This document shows, piece after piece, positions 1 to 9,890 of a stretch of 64,000 bases of DNA. Below the pieces are notes generated by a model. It was given only the letters and a program-made list of their open reading frames with translations, made no database searches and was not told the origin of the DNA. Both the position numbers and the translations under genes were made by a program. The stretch spans positions 16,844,034 through 16,908,033 of the forward strand of contig OZ024895.1 in the NCBI GenBank assembly GCA_964017195.1. The letters are read 5' to 3'. Each line of letters begins with the position of its first letter. The stretch's first letter is position 1. The DNA is from Siderastrea radians (Eukaryota; Cnidaria; Anthozoa; Scleractinia; Rhizangiidae).

Positions 1-394
1 TTGCGGGCTGAGGCTTCAGAGGAAGACTACTGACCAGTCACTAAAGAACAAATTTATGGCGTTTTCTTCCAGCGATTTTTCGCGATACCTTGCAATGCCT
101 TGCAGCATACACAACCACCTCTAACCCTCCTCCTAGGGTGCCCTTATTTGGACGGAAACTAGACCAAGGGAGGTGCCTCACCTCCGGTCTTTGTTGATCC
201 CATACCTCTCTCTGCCAAGCCTCTGTAGCTACACACAGCTCAGGTTAGCTTCGAGTAGCTCAAACATAAGCATTTCTCAACACAATAATTGTAGCAAAAG
301 CAACCTTGGAGAGCTCACGTGACAATCACTTTTATTCACGTTCGTTACAATACAATTTCATCTGGTCAACTTGGTTCACTGCAAAGTCTCATGG

Positions 395-1108
395 TCAACT
401 TTCTTTGTCTTCTTCGTCTTCTTCCTCCTCCTCCTCCTCCTCCTCCTCCTCCTCCTTCTCCTCCTCCTCCTCCTCTTCTTCTTCTTCGTTCTTAGGGACT
501 GGCCGTGAATGAAAAATTCTGTTCAATAAAAATTTTCGCCTATCCACGGCTGCGTCTGCGGCCTCTTCATAATCCATATCTTCTTCTTCGTCCATGAAAC
601 GACGTAGGGTTTTCATGACTGCTTCGTGTACGGGATCACGTTTAAGACGACGGAACCACTTGAGATAGTGCAGGTACAGCCTCCGTAACTTTGCTCTGAA
701 AACTGGCAATAAAGCATTGAAAGCTTTGGCTTGAGCAACGGCTTCAGATGCCCCCTTTTCCAGTAGCCGCTCCACTTGCTTTCCGAAGCGTGAACTAAGG
801 CACTCTTTAACTTTGGCACGGAGATCTTCCCATGGATCAACGATGTCATATTCCACCTCACTGTCGTCTTCGTCCTCGGAATCGATTTCCATGTCTTCAT
901 CGTCATTTTCTTTATCCTCTGAATCCTCGTTTATGCTTCCTTCGTCTGACCCAACTTCAGACACCACGTCCTCTGGGGAGACAGTAGCCATGGTTGTACT
1001 TTCCCCTTGTTGTTGTTCTAAACATTTCCAACAACCCCGCTTCTCGTGACGGTCTCTATTGTAGCTTCGACTGAACGGTTTTTGACAATACTGGCAAAGA
1101 TGTGCCAT
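395..1108 (-). CDS. C2HC-finger protein with glutamate-rich tail, left-arm copy
   Basis: A 237-codon ORF starting at an ATG. Residues 5-25 form a Cys-x2-Cys-x12-His-x4-Cys zinc-knuckle-like motif. An acidic stretch follows at about residues 45-90, then a predicted helical basic region (about 95-205), and a C-terminal run of Glu encoded by GAG/GAA repeats. A TATATAAATA box lies about 60 bp upstream. The protein is nearly identical to the right-arm copy (for example Glu versus Lys in the acidic part). I do not recognise the family. The zinc finger and acidic character suggest a nucleic-acid or chromatin-associated role, which is inference. Location in an inverted repeat next to Polinton-like debris suggests a mobile-element gene rather than a host gene. 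Confidence 0.7.
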   Translation of the reverse strand: MAHLCQYCQKPFSRSYNRDRHEKRGCWKCLEQQQGESTTMATVSPEDVVSEVGSDEGSINEDSEDKENDDEDMEIDSEDEDDSEVEYDIVDPWEDLRAKVKECLSSRFGKQVERLLEKGASEAVAQAKAFNALLPVFRAKLRRLYLHYLKWFRRLKRDPVHEAVMKTLRRFMDEEEDMDYEEAADAAVDRRKFLLNRIFHSRPVPKNEEEEEEEEEEKEEEEEEEEEEEEDEEDKES

Positions 1109-1169
1109 ACACTAGCTCATGCAGACTCGGCGCTCTTTTACTCAAAATGAGCACCATGCACTTGGCGCC

Positions 1170-1657
1170 TATTTATATATGTTTGCAGTGCAACTCAATT
1201 TGAGTGAGTGACTCAAACTCATAATGAGCAATGCATTTTGAGCGCGAGTAACCCAGTTAATCGATGAGTTGCTCACCCATATACTCATAGCGCATGAGTA
1301 ACTCATAATGAGCAATGCATTTTGAGCGTGAGGGCAGCTCAAAGCAGTTCAGAGTAACTAAGAGTAACTCATAGTAAGTCGGTAATCAGCTCGGAGTAGA
1401 TCAGAGAGTAGCAGCTCAGAGTAGGGCAGAGAGTAGCTCAGAGTACCTCAGAGGAGCTCCAAGACCAACTCGGAGTGTTCTCTCCCAGGAACTGAGTAGG
1501 GCATGCATGCAAAACTCATTATGAGTTACTCATGCGCTATGAGTATATGGGTGAGCAACTCATCGATTAACTGGGTTACTCGCGCTCAAAATGCATTGCT
1601 CATTATGAGTTTGAGTCACTCACTCAAATTGAGTTGCACTGCAAACATATATAAATA
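1170..1657. promoter_or_regulatory. Symmetric bidirectional promoter between the two arm genes
   Basis: Mirror-image TATA boxes lie at 1170-1179 (minus gene) and 1648-1657 (plus gene). Between them are many ACTCATAATGAG and GAGTAACTC palindromes, plus perfect AP-1-type sites, TGACTCA at 1209-1215 and its mirror at 1612-1618. The layout reads as one control region serving both divergent genes. Confidence 0.55.
1313..1514. repeat. Spacer of short GAGTA/AGCTCAGAGTA repeats
   Basis: This is the unpaired centre of the inverted repeat. It consists of degenerate tandem copies of AGCTCAGAGTA-like units and ends in a GCATGCATGC run next to the right arm. No ORF is present. Confidence 0.6.
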
Positions 1658-1718
1658 GGCGCCAAGTGCATGGTGCTCATTTTGAGTAAAAGAGCGCCGA
1701 GTCTGCATGAGCTAGTGT

Positions 1719-2438
1719 ATGGCACATCTTTGCCAGTATTGTCAAAAACCGTTCAGTCGAAGCTACAATAGAGACCGTCACGAGAAGCGGGGTTGTTGGA
1801 AATGTTTAGAACAACAACAAGGGGAAAGTACAACCATGGCTACTGTCTCCCCAGAGGACGTGGTGTCTGAAGTTGGGTCAGACGAAGGAAGCATAAACAA
1901 GGATTCAGAGGATAAAGAAAATGACGATGAAGACATGGAAATCGATTCCGCGGACGAAGACGACAGTGAGGTGGAATATGACATCGTTGATCCATGGGAA
2001 GATCTCCGTGCCAAAGTTAAAGAGTCCCTTAGTTCACGCTTCGGAAAGCAAGTGGAGCGGCTACTGGAAAAGGGGGCATCTGAAGCCGTTGCTCAAGCCA
2101 AAGCTTTCAATGCTTTATTGCCAGTTTTCAGAGCAAAGTTACGGAGGCTGTACCTGCACTATCTCAAGTGGTTCCGTCGTCTTAAACGTGATCCCGTACA
2201 CGAAGCAGTCATGAAAACCCTACGTCGTTTCATGGACGAAGAAGAAGATATGGATTATGAAGAGGCCGCAGACGCAGCCGTGGATAGGCGAAAATTTTTA
2301 TTGAACAGAATTTTTCATCCACGGCCAGTCCCTAAGAACGAAGAAGAAGAAGAGGAGGAGGAGGAGGAGGAGGAGGAGAAGGAGGAGGAGGAGGAGGAGG
2401 AGGAGGAGGAAGAAGACGAAGAAGACAAAGAAAGTTGA
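1719..2438 (+). CDS. C2HC-finger protein with glutamate-rich tail, right-arm copy
   Basis: A 239-codon mirror copy of the left-arm gene with the same start, C2HC motif, acidic block and basic helical region. Its poly-Glu tail has a different length because of GAG-repeat slippage. Both copies remain open despite substitutions elsewhere in the arms, which suggests either recent duplication, gene conversion between arms or selection. A TATATAAATA box at 1648-1657 lies about 60 bp upstream of the ATG. The function is unknown. It is more likely an element-encoded regulator or structural protein than a host gene. Confidence 0.7.
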   Translation: MAHLCQYCQKPFSRSYNRDRHEKRGCWKCLEQQQGESTTMATVSPEDVVSEVGSDEGSINKDSEDKENDDEDMEIDSADEDDSEVEYDIVDPWEDLRAKVKESLSSRFGKQVERLLEKGASEAVAQAKAFNALLPVFRAKLRRLYLHYLKWFRRLKRDPVHEAVMKTLRRFMDEEEDMDYEEAADAAVDRRKFLLNRIFHPRPVPKNEEEEEEEEEEEEEKEEEEEEEEEEEDEEDKES

Positions 2439-2812
2439 CCATGAGACTTTGCAGTGGACCAAGTTGAACGAACGTGAATAAAAGTGATTGTCACGTGAGC
2501 TCTCCAAGGTTGCTTTTGCTACAATTATTGTGTTGAGAAATGCTTATGTTTGAGCTACTCGAAGCTAACCTGAGCTGTGTGTAGCTACAGAGGCTTGGCA
2601 GAGAGAGGTATGGGATCAACAAAGACCGGAGGTGAGGCACCTCCCTTGGTCTAGTTTCCGTCCAAATAAGGGCACCCTAGGGGGAGGGTTAGAGGTGGTT
2701 GTGTATGCTGCAAGGCATTGCAAGGTATCGCGAAAAATCGCTGGAAGAAAACGCCATAAATTTGTTCTTTAGTGACTGGTCAGTAGTCTTCCTCTGAAGC
2801 CTCAGCCCGCAA

Positions 2813-3671
2813 AAGCCTTAACGGGCAGGGGTCTTCTCTAATCGAGCTAGCCAGCAGTACTCCCCATTGGGCCAGGGCTCACGATCCCAATTCTCCAGAG
2901 AGCCTAGCCTGCTGGTTTGCCGTCTTTTTTCTGACCTGGTCCTAGTCAACGGTCTTATCCTAAGGCCTGAGCCTGCAATGTCTATCAGCCAGCAGTCTTT
3001 TTCTTTTAGACTGGACCCTGCAACCTTAATGGACGTCGCCTTTTCCTGAAATATGAGCCTGCAATCCCTACCGGTCAGCATAGGGTCATTCCCGCCACAT
3101 GGGAGCTGGTCAAAATTTAAAAAAGCTTAATAACATACATTCCCAACAGGTCAGCAGAGGCACGTGATCTATTATTATTATTATTATTATTATCATTATT
3201 GATATTATTATTATTGAGTTCCAAGTGAAATCGTTTTCCTTTGTACTCGCCCTCGCAAAAGATCCTGGGTAAAGACAAGAGGGGTAGGGGGCTACCCCTT
3301 CATTTATTGCCACGTGACAGGCCTCGCCCCCATGAAAGTTATGACGTGACAGACATCACGTGAGTCACCCACTTCATGAAGATTGGTTGCGTGACACCTG
3401 TCAGCTCCACCAAGATACCTGGTTGACCTGTAATGAAGGAGGGGTACCCCCACCCCCTATTTTCTCCTCTATTTTCCCAGCACCCATTGCATGCGTATTC
3501 CAAATGGGTGCCCCCTCTTCTAACCATCCAAATATGGTCCGTGCTTTCCAAGGAGCGTGGCAGTACTTTTCCAATTTTTTTTTACACTGTTGCTATGGTG
3601 ACTGGTGTCGTGGGGTACCCCCTTCCTCTAACCACCCAACAGTGACACTAAAAAACAACAAATATAAGAAC
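2813..3671. other. Non-coding stretch with CACGTG boxes and an ATT microsatellite
   Basis: I see no convincing gene. It contains an ATT microsatellite (about 3171-3215), CACGTG E-box palindromes at 3161, 3311 and 3357, and repeated GGGGTACCCCC-like palindromes near 3437 and 3609. A GGGGTACC motif recurs at about 5330 beside the paralogous ORFs, which suggests these are pieces of one element's control regions. Confidence 0.4.
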
Positions 3672-3746
3672 GTTTGAAACGCACCAATACAACGTGGCAA
3701 AACAGAGAGAGAGAGAGTTTGTTGTTGAAAAAATAACCAGTGTTTA
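3672..3746 (+). repeat. Direct repeat, copy 1 (polymerase 3'-end sequence)
   Basis: About 75 bp, running from GTTTGAAACGCACC through a GA dinucleotide run to CCAGTGTTTA. It is repeated nearly exactly at 4497-4572. In the second copy the first bases include the polymerase stop codon. Here no polymerase sequence precedes it, so this copy is a detached 3' flank. Confidence 0.8.
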
Positions 3747-3910
3747 ATTCAAATTTTCACAAAATTTGTTTACAAAAAATTGTCATTACTTCTTGACTCA
3801 CAGGTCTTGTCTGACAATCAAAATAACAAGTTTTCATTCAACATGATGACTGTGCCTCCTGCTCTCGTTTGATGTTGTTGTAGCACTGGGCGTTCGCCTG
3901 CTATGGACCT

Positions 3911-4037
3911 TTAATACTTGTGGCCTCCCTTAGGAGGCGTTTTCTTCTTCAGCACGTCGAATCGCTGTTTTTTGATGCTTGCGGACTCCCTCGGGGTGTG
4001 AGCAGTAAATTCCAATAAGCATAGGCAATTTTTGTGC
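3911..4037 (-). pseudogene. Basic C-terminal ORF fragment, family unknown
   Basis: The minus frame is open to a stop at 3911 and ends in a Lys/Pro/Gly-rich basic tail (KKTPPKGGHKY). The open frame continues past 4037, but that part lies antisense to the polymerase fragment and is ignored. It could be the 3' end of a convergent element gene joined to the polymerase fragment by deletion. The call is weak and rests only on composition and position. Confidence 0.22.
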
Positions 4038-4502
4038 CTTTCGGACGAAGCCCTCCGATTCCTTGGAAAACGCGTGTTGTACTTCGACACGGATTCCGTC
4101 GTTTTCTTAGAAGACACCGACGATCCCCAGCAACCTCAACCCGTTCTCGGCGATTACCTGGGTGAGTTCACCAACGAATTAGACGACGGTGATTACATTG
4201 TGGAATTCGTGGCAGCGGGTCCGAAAAATTATGGCTACAAAACAAAGAATGGAAAAATCGAATGCAAAGTCCGAGGTTTCAGGCTAAACAGCGAAGGAAA
4301 AACACAATTGAACTTTGATGTTATGCGCCAAAATGTATTGGATGAAATTCAACAACCACAAGACAAACCAAGAGAAACTCAAGTCATCAAAACACATCAA
4401 ATTGTGCGTGACGCCAAAAACTATAACATTTACACTTATCCGGAATACAAGTGTTACAAACTAGTGTTCAACAAAAGAGTTGTTGATCCCTTGACAGTTT
4501 GA
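4032..4502 (+). pseudogene. C-terminal fragment of a Polinton-type protein-primed DNA polymerase B
   Basis: The first residues read into YFDTDSV, the polymerase B motif C carrying two catalytic aspartates. They are followed by a GDYLGEFTNEL segment and GPKNYGYK, matching the KxY region downstream of motif C in protein-primed polymerases of Polintons and adintoviruses. The product ends with a TGA at 4500. Upstream the frame meets a stop near 3999 and the sequence no longer resembles polymerase. The exonuclease domain, TPR regions and motif A are therefore missing. This is a roughly 150-residue remnant of a protein normally around 1,000 residues or more, and it has no usable start codon. Family assignment is by recognised motifs only. 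Confidence 0.75.
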
Positions 4503-4572
4503 AACGCACCAATACAACGTGGCAAAACAGAGAGAGAGAGAGAGTTTGTTGTTGAAAAAATAACCAGTGTTT
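4497..4572 (+). repeat. Direct repeat, copy 2 (polymerase 3' end)
   Basis: The second copy of the 75 bp repeat at 3672. It begins in the last polymerase codons and covers the immediate 3' flank. The pair bracket the fragment 3747-4496. Confidence 0.8.
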
Positions 4573-4600
4573 ATTTGAAACTTATCCTTATGGATATCAA

Positions 4601-4652
4601 GCTGCTTCATAAACATTAACTTTAACAGGCTGCTTCATAAACATTAACTTTA
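4601..4652 (+). repeat. 28 bp tandem duplication
   Basis: GCTGCTTCATAAACATTAAC followed by TTTA occurs twice, starting at 4601 and 4629. Confidence 0.8.
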
Positions 4653-4857
4653 CACGATATAAGGAATAGTTGTATGTTTTCTATTTGTAATTAGTATTAG
4701 TATTTTTTATATTTTCAATAAACAGGGCATTACCCTATGTATGTGAACACTTTGGGTTTGTTTACCTTACCTAAACTGTTCATTTGCTTAGGGCAAATGT
4801 CAATAATTGTTGCTATGACTAACATCGTGACGTATTTCCTTTCCTATTGCCTCAACT

Positions 4858-5244
4858 TCAAATTGAGACCCCAACATCAAAGTCCTCATTGTCCATGGGT
4901 CTTGCCCACGTTGCTGTTGACGAAAAGTCATTACAATGACGGCAGCAAAACGGGAGCACGCGACCAAACAAAGTTCTAGAAAGGGATTCGTCGGCTACTC
5001 CACGATCGGAAGCGTGACGGATGCCATTCTCCTCTTCCAACCAGACAAGGGTCACCAAGTCAATAAAAGCCGCCACGCGATCCGCATTCAATGGTCTCCA
5101 TGTTTCCATTTGATTTTCTCTTATTCTTTCAATCAATCTGTACAGAGGAGTTCTCTCTCGTCTTGTAATCAAAGCAAGCCCTTCTCTACCAAAAATATTC
5201 TCAAAAGAAGCCAAACATTGTAAAGGTCTTCGCTTTGTCTTCAT
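4858..5244 (-). CDS. Unknown ORF, paralogue of the 5342-5815 ORF
   Basis: A 128-codon ORF from an ATG at 5244. I do not recognise the family. The product is rich in Arg, Leu and Glu, probably helical, with no signal peptide or membrane segment. It aligns along almost its entire length with the neighbouring 157-codon ORF. Both share an N-terminal MKxxRRPL start, an FGRE box, RVAAFI, a TLVW/EEN segment, an ADESL box and a conserved RHCNDFS motif near the end. The sequence upstream of the start (a CTTCAGACAxGAAxCAAA-like block) is also shared with the other copy, so the duplication included the promoter. The neighbourhood suggests an accessory gene of the Polinton-like element. Confidence 0.55.
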   Translation of the reverse strand: MKTKRRPLQCLASFENIFGREGLALITRRERTPLYRLIERIRENQMETWRPLNADRVAAFIDLVTLVWLEEENGIRHASDRGVADESLSRTLFGRVLPFCCRHCNDFSSTATWARPMDNEDFDVGVSI

Positions 5245-5341
5245 TGTTGAACTTCACTCGCTTCAGACACGAATCAAATGACACTACAAATCAACAATTC
5301 ACTGTCACGATACTTTCACGTGGGGGGAGGGGGGTACCCTG

Positions 5342-5815
5342 TCATTCAATACTTGTTACTATGACACTCATTGTGCAAACCTTACGCCAATGTCTCGATG
5401 TTTCACGCAAGTCTGGAAATTTAACATCCACACACGTTCTCATTTTTTCAAAGTCTTTCATAAACATCGGTCTTGCCCACTTTGCCAATGTTGAAAAATC
5501 ATTACAATGTCGTAAAGCAAACGGCAACACACGATGCAGTAATGTCCACGTGAGGGATTCATCCGCAGTTCCTCTCTCTGAAGCGTGACGGATGCAATTT
5601 TCTTCATCGACCCAGACAAGGGTCACCAATTCAATAAAAGCCGCCACGCGATCTCTATTCAACACACGCCACGTTTCTTCTCTTCTTTCTCTGATCCTCT
5701 CGGCCAATCGAGCCAAATGTGATCTCTCGGGTCTTGTTATTAAACGCAATGCTTCTCGTCCAAAAATATTCTGAAAAGAATCCAAACATCGCAAAGGTCT
5801 TCGACGTGGCTTCAT
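5342..5815 (-). CDS. Unknown ORF, paralogue of the 4858-5244 ORF
   Basis: A 157-codon ORF from an ATG at 5815. It shares the conserved boxes of the adjacent smaller ORF and carries about 30 extra C-terminal residues. Conservation at the protein level while the DNA has diverged substantially supports past coding selection. The two are tandem, same-strand and less than 100 bp apart. No family is recognised. The best guess is an element-encoded accessory protein. Both ORFs are unbroken. Confidence 0.6.
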   Translation of the reverse strand: MKPRRRPLRCLDSFQNIFGREALRLITRPERSHLARLAERIRERREETWRVLNRDRVAAFIELVTLVWVDEENCIRHASERGTADESLTWTLLHRVLPFALRHCNDFSTLAKWARPMFMKDFEKMRTCVDVKFPDLRETSRHWRKVCTMSVIVTSIE

Positions 5816-7199
5816 AATTTCTCCCTTACACAGTTACACGCTTCAGACATGAACCAAAATGACGCCGTTACCGACAAACAAACTAATGCAATCATAATTA
5901 ATAATAAACCTAAGATGCCTCGACCTCACATCGACACCCAACATGAAAGCGAGGTTTTTTGGAACATGAAAGCGAGGTAAATCACCCCAGCCCAGCCTAC
6001 CTTACTACTAATAGGACACCAAATTTGCTTATCAATGGAGCTCTGCTCTGCAGCCTTCGGCCACAAAGGAGCTCCGCTAATACCGGTATAGAGATTTAGC
6101 CTAAAAGCAGAGCTCCACATTTTTTTTCGCTGGTACTTATTAAAAATTACTCTCATTGGAGTTGTTAAAATATGGCATATACAACTCCTCAAGAGAAGAT
6201 TCCACAAAGAATAAATCATCAACTCCAATTGCAAAAATGCTGTTTCTATTTAACCTTAATTAATGAAGTTACATTGTCTTTTCTTTATTCCATACTTTTT
6301 GGTCGTGAAAGGAGTTTAAAATAAAGACAAAATTTATTTTCCCCTCCGAGAATGGAACCCAGGCCACCCGCTTCTCAGGTATGCGCAAAGTCCATTGTGC
6401 CACGCTGATTACGACTACAAAACTTGCGTTAATTTTAGTACTTATCTCTGTTCTCTTGACAACATGCGGGCTGTATATAGATTGCAGCTTGATCGAGATA
6501 ACCATGCTTTTTTTTTTCCTGGGAAAATGTGTTCGTACCCTGCAAAAACCATGGTTGTGGACAGAAAAATCTGAAGACAACAGTTCTGTTAAATTTGGTG
6601 TCAGAACTGCTGCCAAATGCTGCAAACTCAATTGATGTGCCAACTGAGATGAGATCACTGGAGGCAGTCACCTCTCGGTTAGAGAGCCTGGCAAACTTCC
6701 CGTATTGTGTAGGAGATAATCGTGCGGCCAACACAAAATTGATAGTGCAGCGACTCAAGATAATGAAGCGAGGGTTAGCCTCTCAGCTGGGCTAATCAGG
6801 GTCGTCCCTAACAGCCGGCAGCCGGCAGAATTAACCGGCTACTTGGGTATATATATATATATATTTTTTTTTTAAGACAAATTATTTGTTCCTTTACTGG
6901 CGCAGATATCTGAAAGTGAAACTTATTTCTCGTTGCAATTTATTGACTTAAAAATAATCAGGCTGGCACAGAGATACACGATTATTAGTTCTTCACGTTG
7001 AGTTCTGGGAATTACATGTAGAAAATTTAGGGCTCGAGACTAACGATAGCCAACTAGTCAGAGACTAGAAGAAATTCGGGTTTGGCTAGTAAGTCGGGCG
7101 CTTTCACGAGCCATTTTGGCTAATGAAAATTTCAAAGCACTAAAGCAAATTGAGTGAGCAGAATTTTAAAACTTATTCTGTAGAAGGATATCATAATGT
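5816..7199. other. Intergenic sequence without a recognisable gene
   Basis: Contains a possible tRNA-derived segment (separate entry), a TA dinucleotide run near 6847-6865, and a GGCTAGT-rich patch at 7031-7135. Related GGCTAGTGA sequence occurs at about 8275-8345 next to a CTCGAG, so the two may be decayed ends of one element. The ORFs here look like chance. Confidence 0.35.
6343..6407 (-). mobile_element. Possible tRNA-derived SINE head
   Basis: On the minus strand TGGCACAATGG resembles a Pol III A box, and GGTTCCATTCTC about 40 bases later resembles a B box. The stems do not fold into a full cloverleaf, so a functional tRNA is unlikely. Only the two-box spacing supports the call. Confidence 0.28.
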
Positions 7200-8010
7200 T
7201 CGTATGATACTTGTTTTGTCCTCTCAACGTTTTTCCCTACTAATTGTCGTCTCAGATGACGACGTTTTCTCCGTCATTTCTACGTTCGAACGAAACTAGC
7301 CGTCTTCAGAACGTTTCACCACACCTTTTCTTGCCAGGTCCAGTAGTGCGTTCATATGATATTTGTCTACACGTTAGTAGGTTCACACAATTCTTTAGTC
7401 TTCTGTGTTATGGACTGTTTTTTTACATTAATTGCTACGTTCGTACAATAGTTTCTGTTCACAGCATTTCTCTCTACGTAACGTCTTCACAACGTTTCTC
7501 CGTACGTAAGTAGGTTCGTCGATTTATTAGTCTATCCTTCTCAACGTTTCTTTGTACGTTAGCACGTTCGCACGACATTGTTCTGCTCTCCCTAATGTTT
7601 TCAGTGTGTTGGTACATTCGTACGATAAGTCGACACTGCTTAGCATTTCTCTGTACGTTCGTATGTTCATACGGCATTAGTCTTGTCTTCTCAACGTTTA
7701 TCCGTACGTTAGAGCGATTTTAGTTGTCTCATTGACATTTCTTCGTAATTTATTGTCCCACTGTATTAGCGCGGTCTGTCCGTTCGGCGTTCTTCCATAT
7801 GTCACACACGTTCTTAGTGTGCGGAATTACAGTGGTTTTGCCTGATAACGTTTCTACGTAAGTTAGTGGTTGCGTATTTTATTAGTCTCCGTATCTTGGT
7901 ACGTTGGCAGCGTTTCTCCCTACTGTAGTGCATTTCCAACCTACGTGTTTGATGACTTCTCAACGTTTCCCCGTACCTTTGTCTTCCCAACGTTTCTCAC
8001 TACGACGACA
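7200..8010. repeat. Strongly diverged minisatellite, about 50 bp unit
   Basis: Units built on CAACGTTTCTCCGTACGTTA followed by TACGTTCGTACGAT-like sequence recur about every 50 bp, most clearly between 7440 and 7720. Copies are highly degenerate. Open frames in it come from the repeat itself. Confidence 0.6.
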
Positions 8011-8367
8011 TGCTCATTTAAGGTTAACTGTTCGAGTTATTCGTCATGATCTGACCGAAACAGAAAAGAGAGGCGTGAACTACATCGCGCCTGGGAATTT
8101 GCCCTGAAGGCACATAGTACTTTATATTCCGCTGGTGAGGATATTTAACCGTTGGAAAAAACAGTCAACATTCCAGTTCTTCACTCTTGAGATTACACTG
8201 AGGCATGTTTACAGTATTTAACTCGGCTAAAAATTAGACATATTGAACACAGTATGAGATTATGCAAAAAAAGTCTGGCTAGTGAGAATTTATTTTGGCT
8301 AGTGAAATCAAACCTCTCACTAGCCACTTGGCTACTAAGCTGAAAAGTTAACCTCGAGCACTGAGAA

Positions 8368-8427
8368 AACCACTGAAGGCAGAGTTTATACAAATTTTAA
8401 TTTGTATAAACTCTGCCTTCAGTGGTT
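8368..8427. repeat. Perfect 29 bp hairpin with a 2-base loop
   Basis: The arms at 8368-8396 and 8399-8427 are exact reverse complements. The sequence runs from AACCACTGAAGGC to GCCTTCAGTGGTT. Confidence 0.9.
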
Positions 8428-8540
8428 AATTTAAAAATTGAAAAGATACGATTACTTTTGGAGCTGACATTATTGGAAATTTGTGCTCAGAATCAACGAA
8501 ATTCCGTTTATGGGGACTTAAAATGTAAAACTTTCCTGTA

Positions 8541-8553
8541 GGGGGGGGGGGGG
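8541..8553 (+). repeat. G homopolymer run
   Basis: A run of about 12 G followed by a G/C-rich flank. No function is inferred. Confidence 0.7.
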
Positions 8554-8959
8554 CATGCCCCCAGACCCCGCTAGAAGGAATCACCATCAGTGCTCCATAA
8601 TCACTATCCGGCTACTTAGACATTTTTGCCAGCTATTTGAAAAGTTGTGGACAACCCTGGCTAATGACCTTGTGGCCTCCTTGTACAGCTGTACCAGGTG
8701 TTTACTACTCTTAGGAGATATTACTGTCAGAATTTGCTGATAAGTTGCGAAGTCCATCTGCATCATATCCCAGTAACTAGAGCTGTCTCCAAGTCCCAAT
8801 TATTCAACAACGTTTTTCTTTTTGGAGCTTATTCAATTCGATCGTTTTCCGCATTTAACAGGAACATCCTCTTCTTTGTCATTAAACATGAACATGAGCA
8901 GTAAGCATGCAGCATCTTTTCGCTTGCATCAAAAATTTATTGCACGGGGCAGCCACCTA

Positions 8960-9889
8960 GCCATACACCATGTTTGTTTAGTCGCAATACATTGAACACG
9001 CAAACCACACACACGTTTGACCGAGTGGGACTAGGCCGGCTGATCAAACTTGTGGGTGCTTGTGATGACTTTCGCCCTAGTTGCATTTCCAAACTTGCGA
9101 TAACTTGCGACTCCATTTTTACGTTTCTTTTTAAAGGATTAAACAAAATTTGTTCTATAGAGGCTTTCAATTGTGTTCACTATTTAGATTGCTTGATTTT
9201 TCTTATTTGTGCCTTTATAAAAAAAACCACAACACAAAAAAAAACAAAGACACAGAAGACAACTTTTCTCAGCTGTTCAAGAGTAGTTAATATCCAAGAA
9301 TAGGGTCTACGTTACAAAGTAATTGATTCAAAAGTAGCAGCCAACCTGAAGCTGGCTAAGCGGAATGCGCGGAAAGTGGCGTCATGGTATACGGTAAACA
9401 GAGTGCAGTAAATTAATTCATCTTTAATGTACATGCATGTTAAGCTACTTTGCTATCTTCAGAACGAGGAACAAAAGCCATATGCCATGTTTGTTTAGTC
9501 ACAATACATTGAACACGCAAACCACGTACACGTTTGACCACGTGGGACTCGGCTGAACGACCAAACTTGCGGGTGCTTGTGATGACTTGCGTTCTAGTCG
9601 CATTTCCAAACTTGTGATTACTGGCCCAGGCTTTACGATTCTTTTCCAAGGATTAAACAAAATTCGTTCGATAGAGTCTTTCAATTATGTTCACTACTTG
9701 GATTGCTTCGTCTTTCTTATTTGTGCCTTTGTAAAGACACACAAAACCACTTTTCTCAGCTGTTCGAGAATAGTGAGTATCCAAGAATAGGGCCAGTTTG
9801 TCTTAGAAGCTGGCTACTTTGCAAAGTAATTGATTCAAAGGTAGCAGGCACCTTGAAGCTGGCTACGCGGAATGCGGAAAGTGGCGTCG
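8960..9889. repeat. Diverged tandem duplication, about 515 bp period
   Basis: Segments 8960-9383 and 9477-9889 align over most of their length (shared CCATGTTTGTTTAGTC start, ACACGTTTGACC, and GGAAAGTGGCGTC end) with many substitutions and a few indels. No coding signal is conserved between copies. Confidence 0.75.
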
Positions 9890-9890
9890 A

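Larger units (their letters stand above)
1..2812. repeat. Large inverted repeat (1.3 kb arms, about 200 bp spacer)
   Basis: Bases 1-1312 are mirrored as reverse complement at 1515-2812. Each arm carries the same gene reading away from the centre. The arms differ by substitutions and indels (237 versus 239 codons, and a roughly 20 bp segment present only in the left arm near 355), so they have diverged and are not a simple read-fold artefact. The left arm reaches the window edge and may extend beyond it. Polinton-type debris lies just to the right, so the arms may be terminal inverted repeats of that element class joined head to head. That link is inference. Confidence 0.9.

Noticed and set aside
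306..512. Poly-serine ORF on the plus strand (and similar ORFs at 813 and 1778)
   Set aside because: It is the antisense reading of the GAG/GAA glutamate codons of the real gene.
1..2812. Palindrome as a long-read hairpin artefact
   Set aside because: The arms differ by substitutions, repeat length and a roughly 20 bp indel. An artefact would give matching arms apart from random errors. Not fully excluded without reads.
9440..9790. ORFs in the 515 bp tandem duplication
   Set aside because: Frames are not conserved between the two copies, so coding is unlikely.
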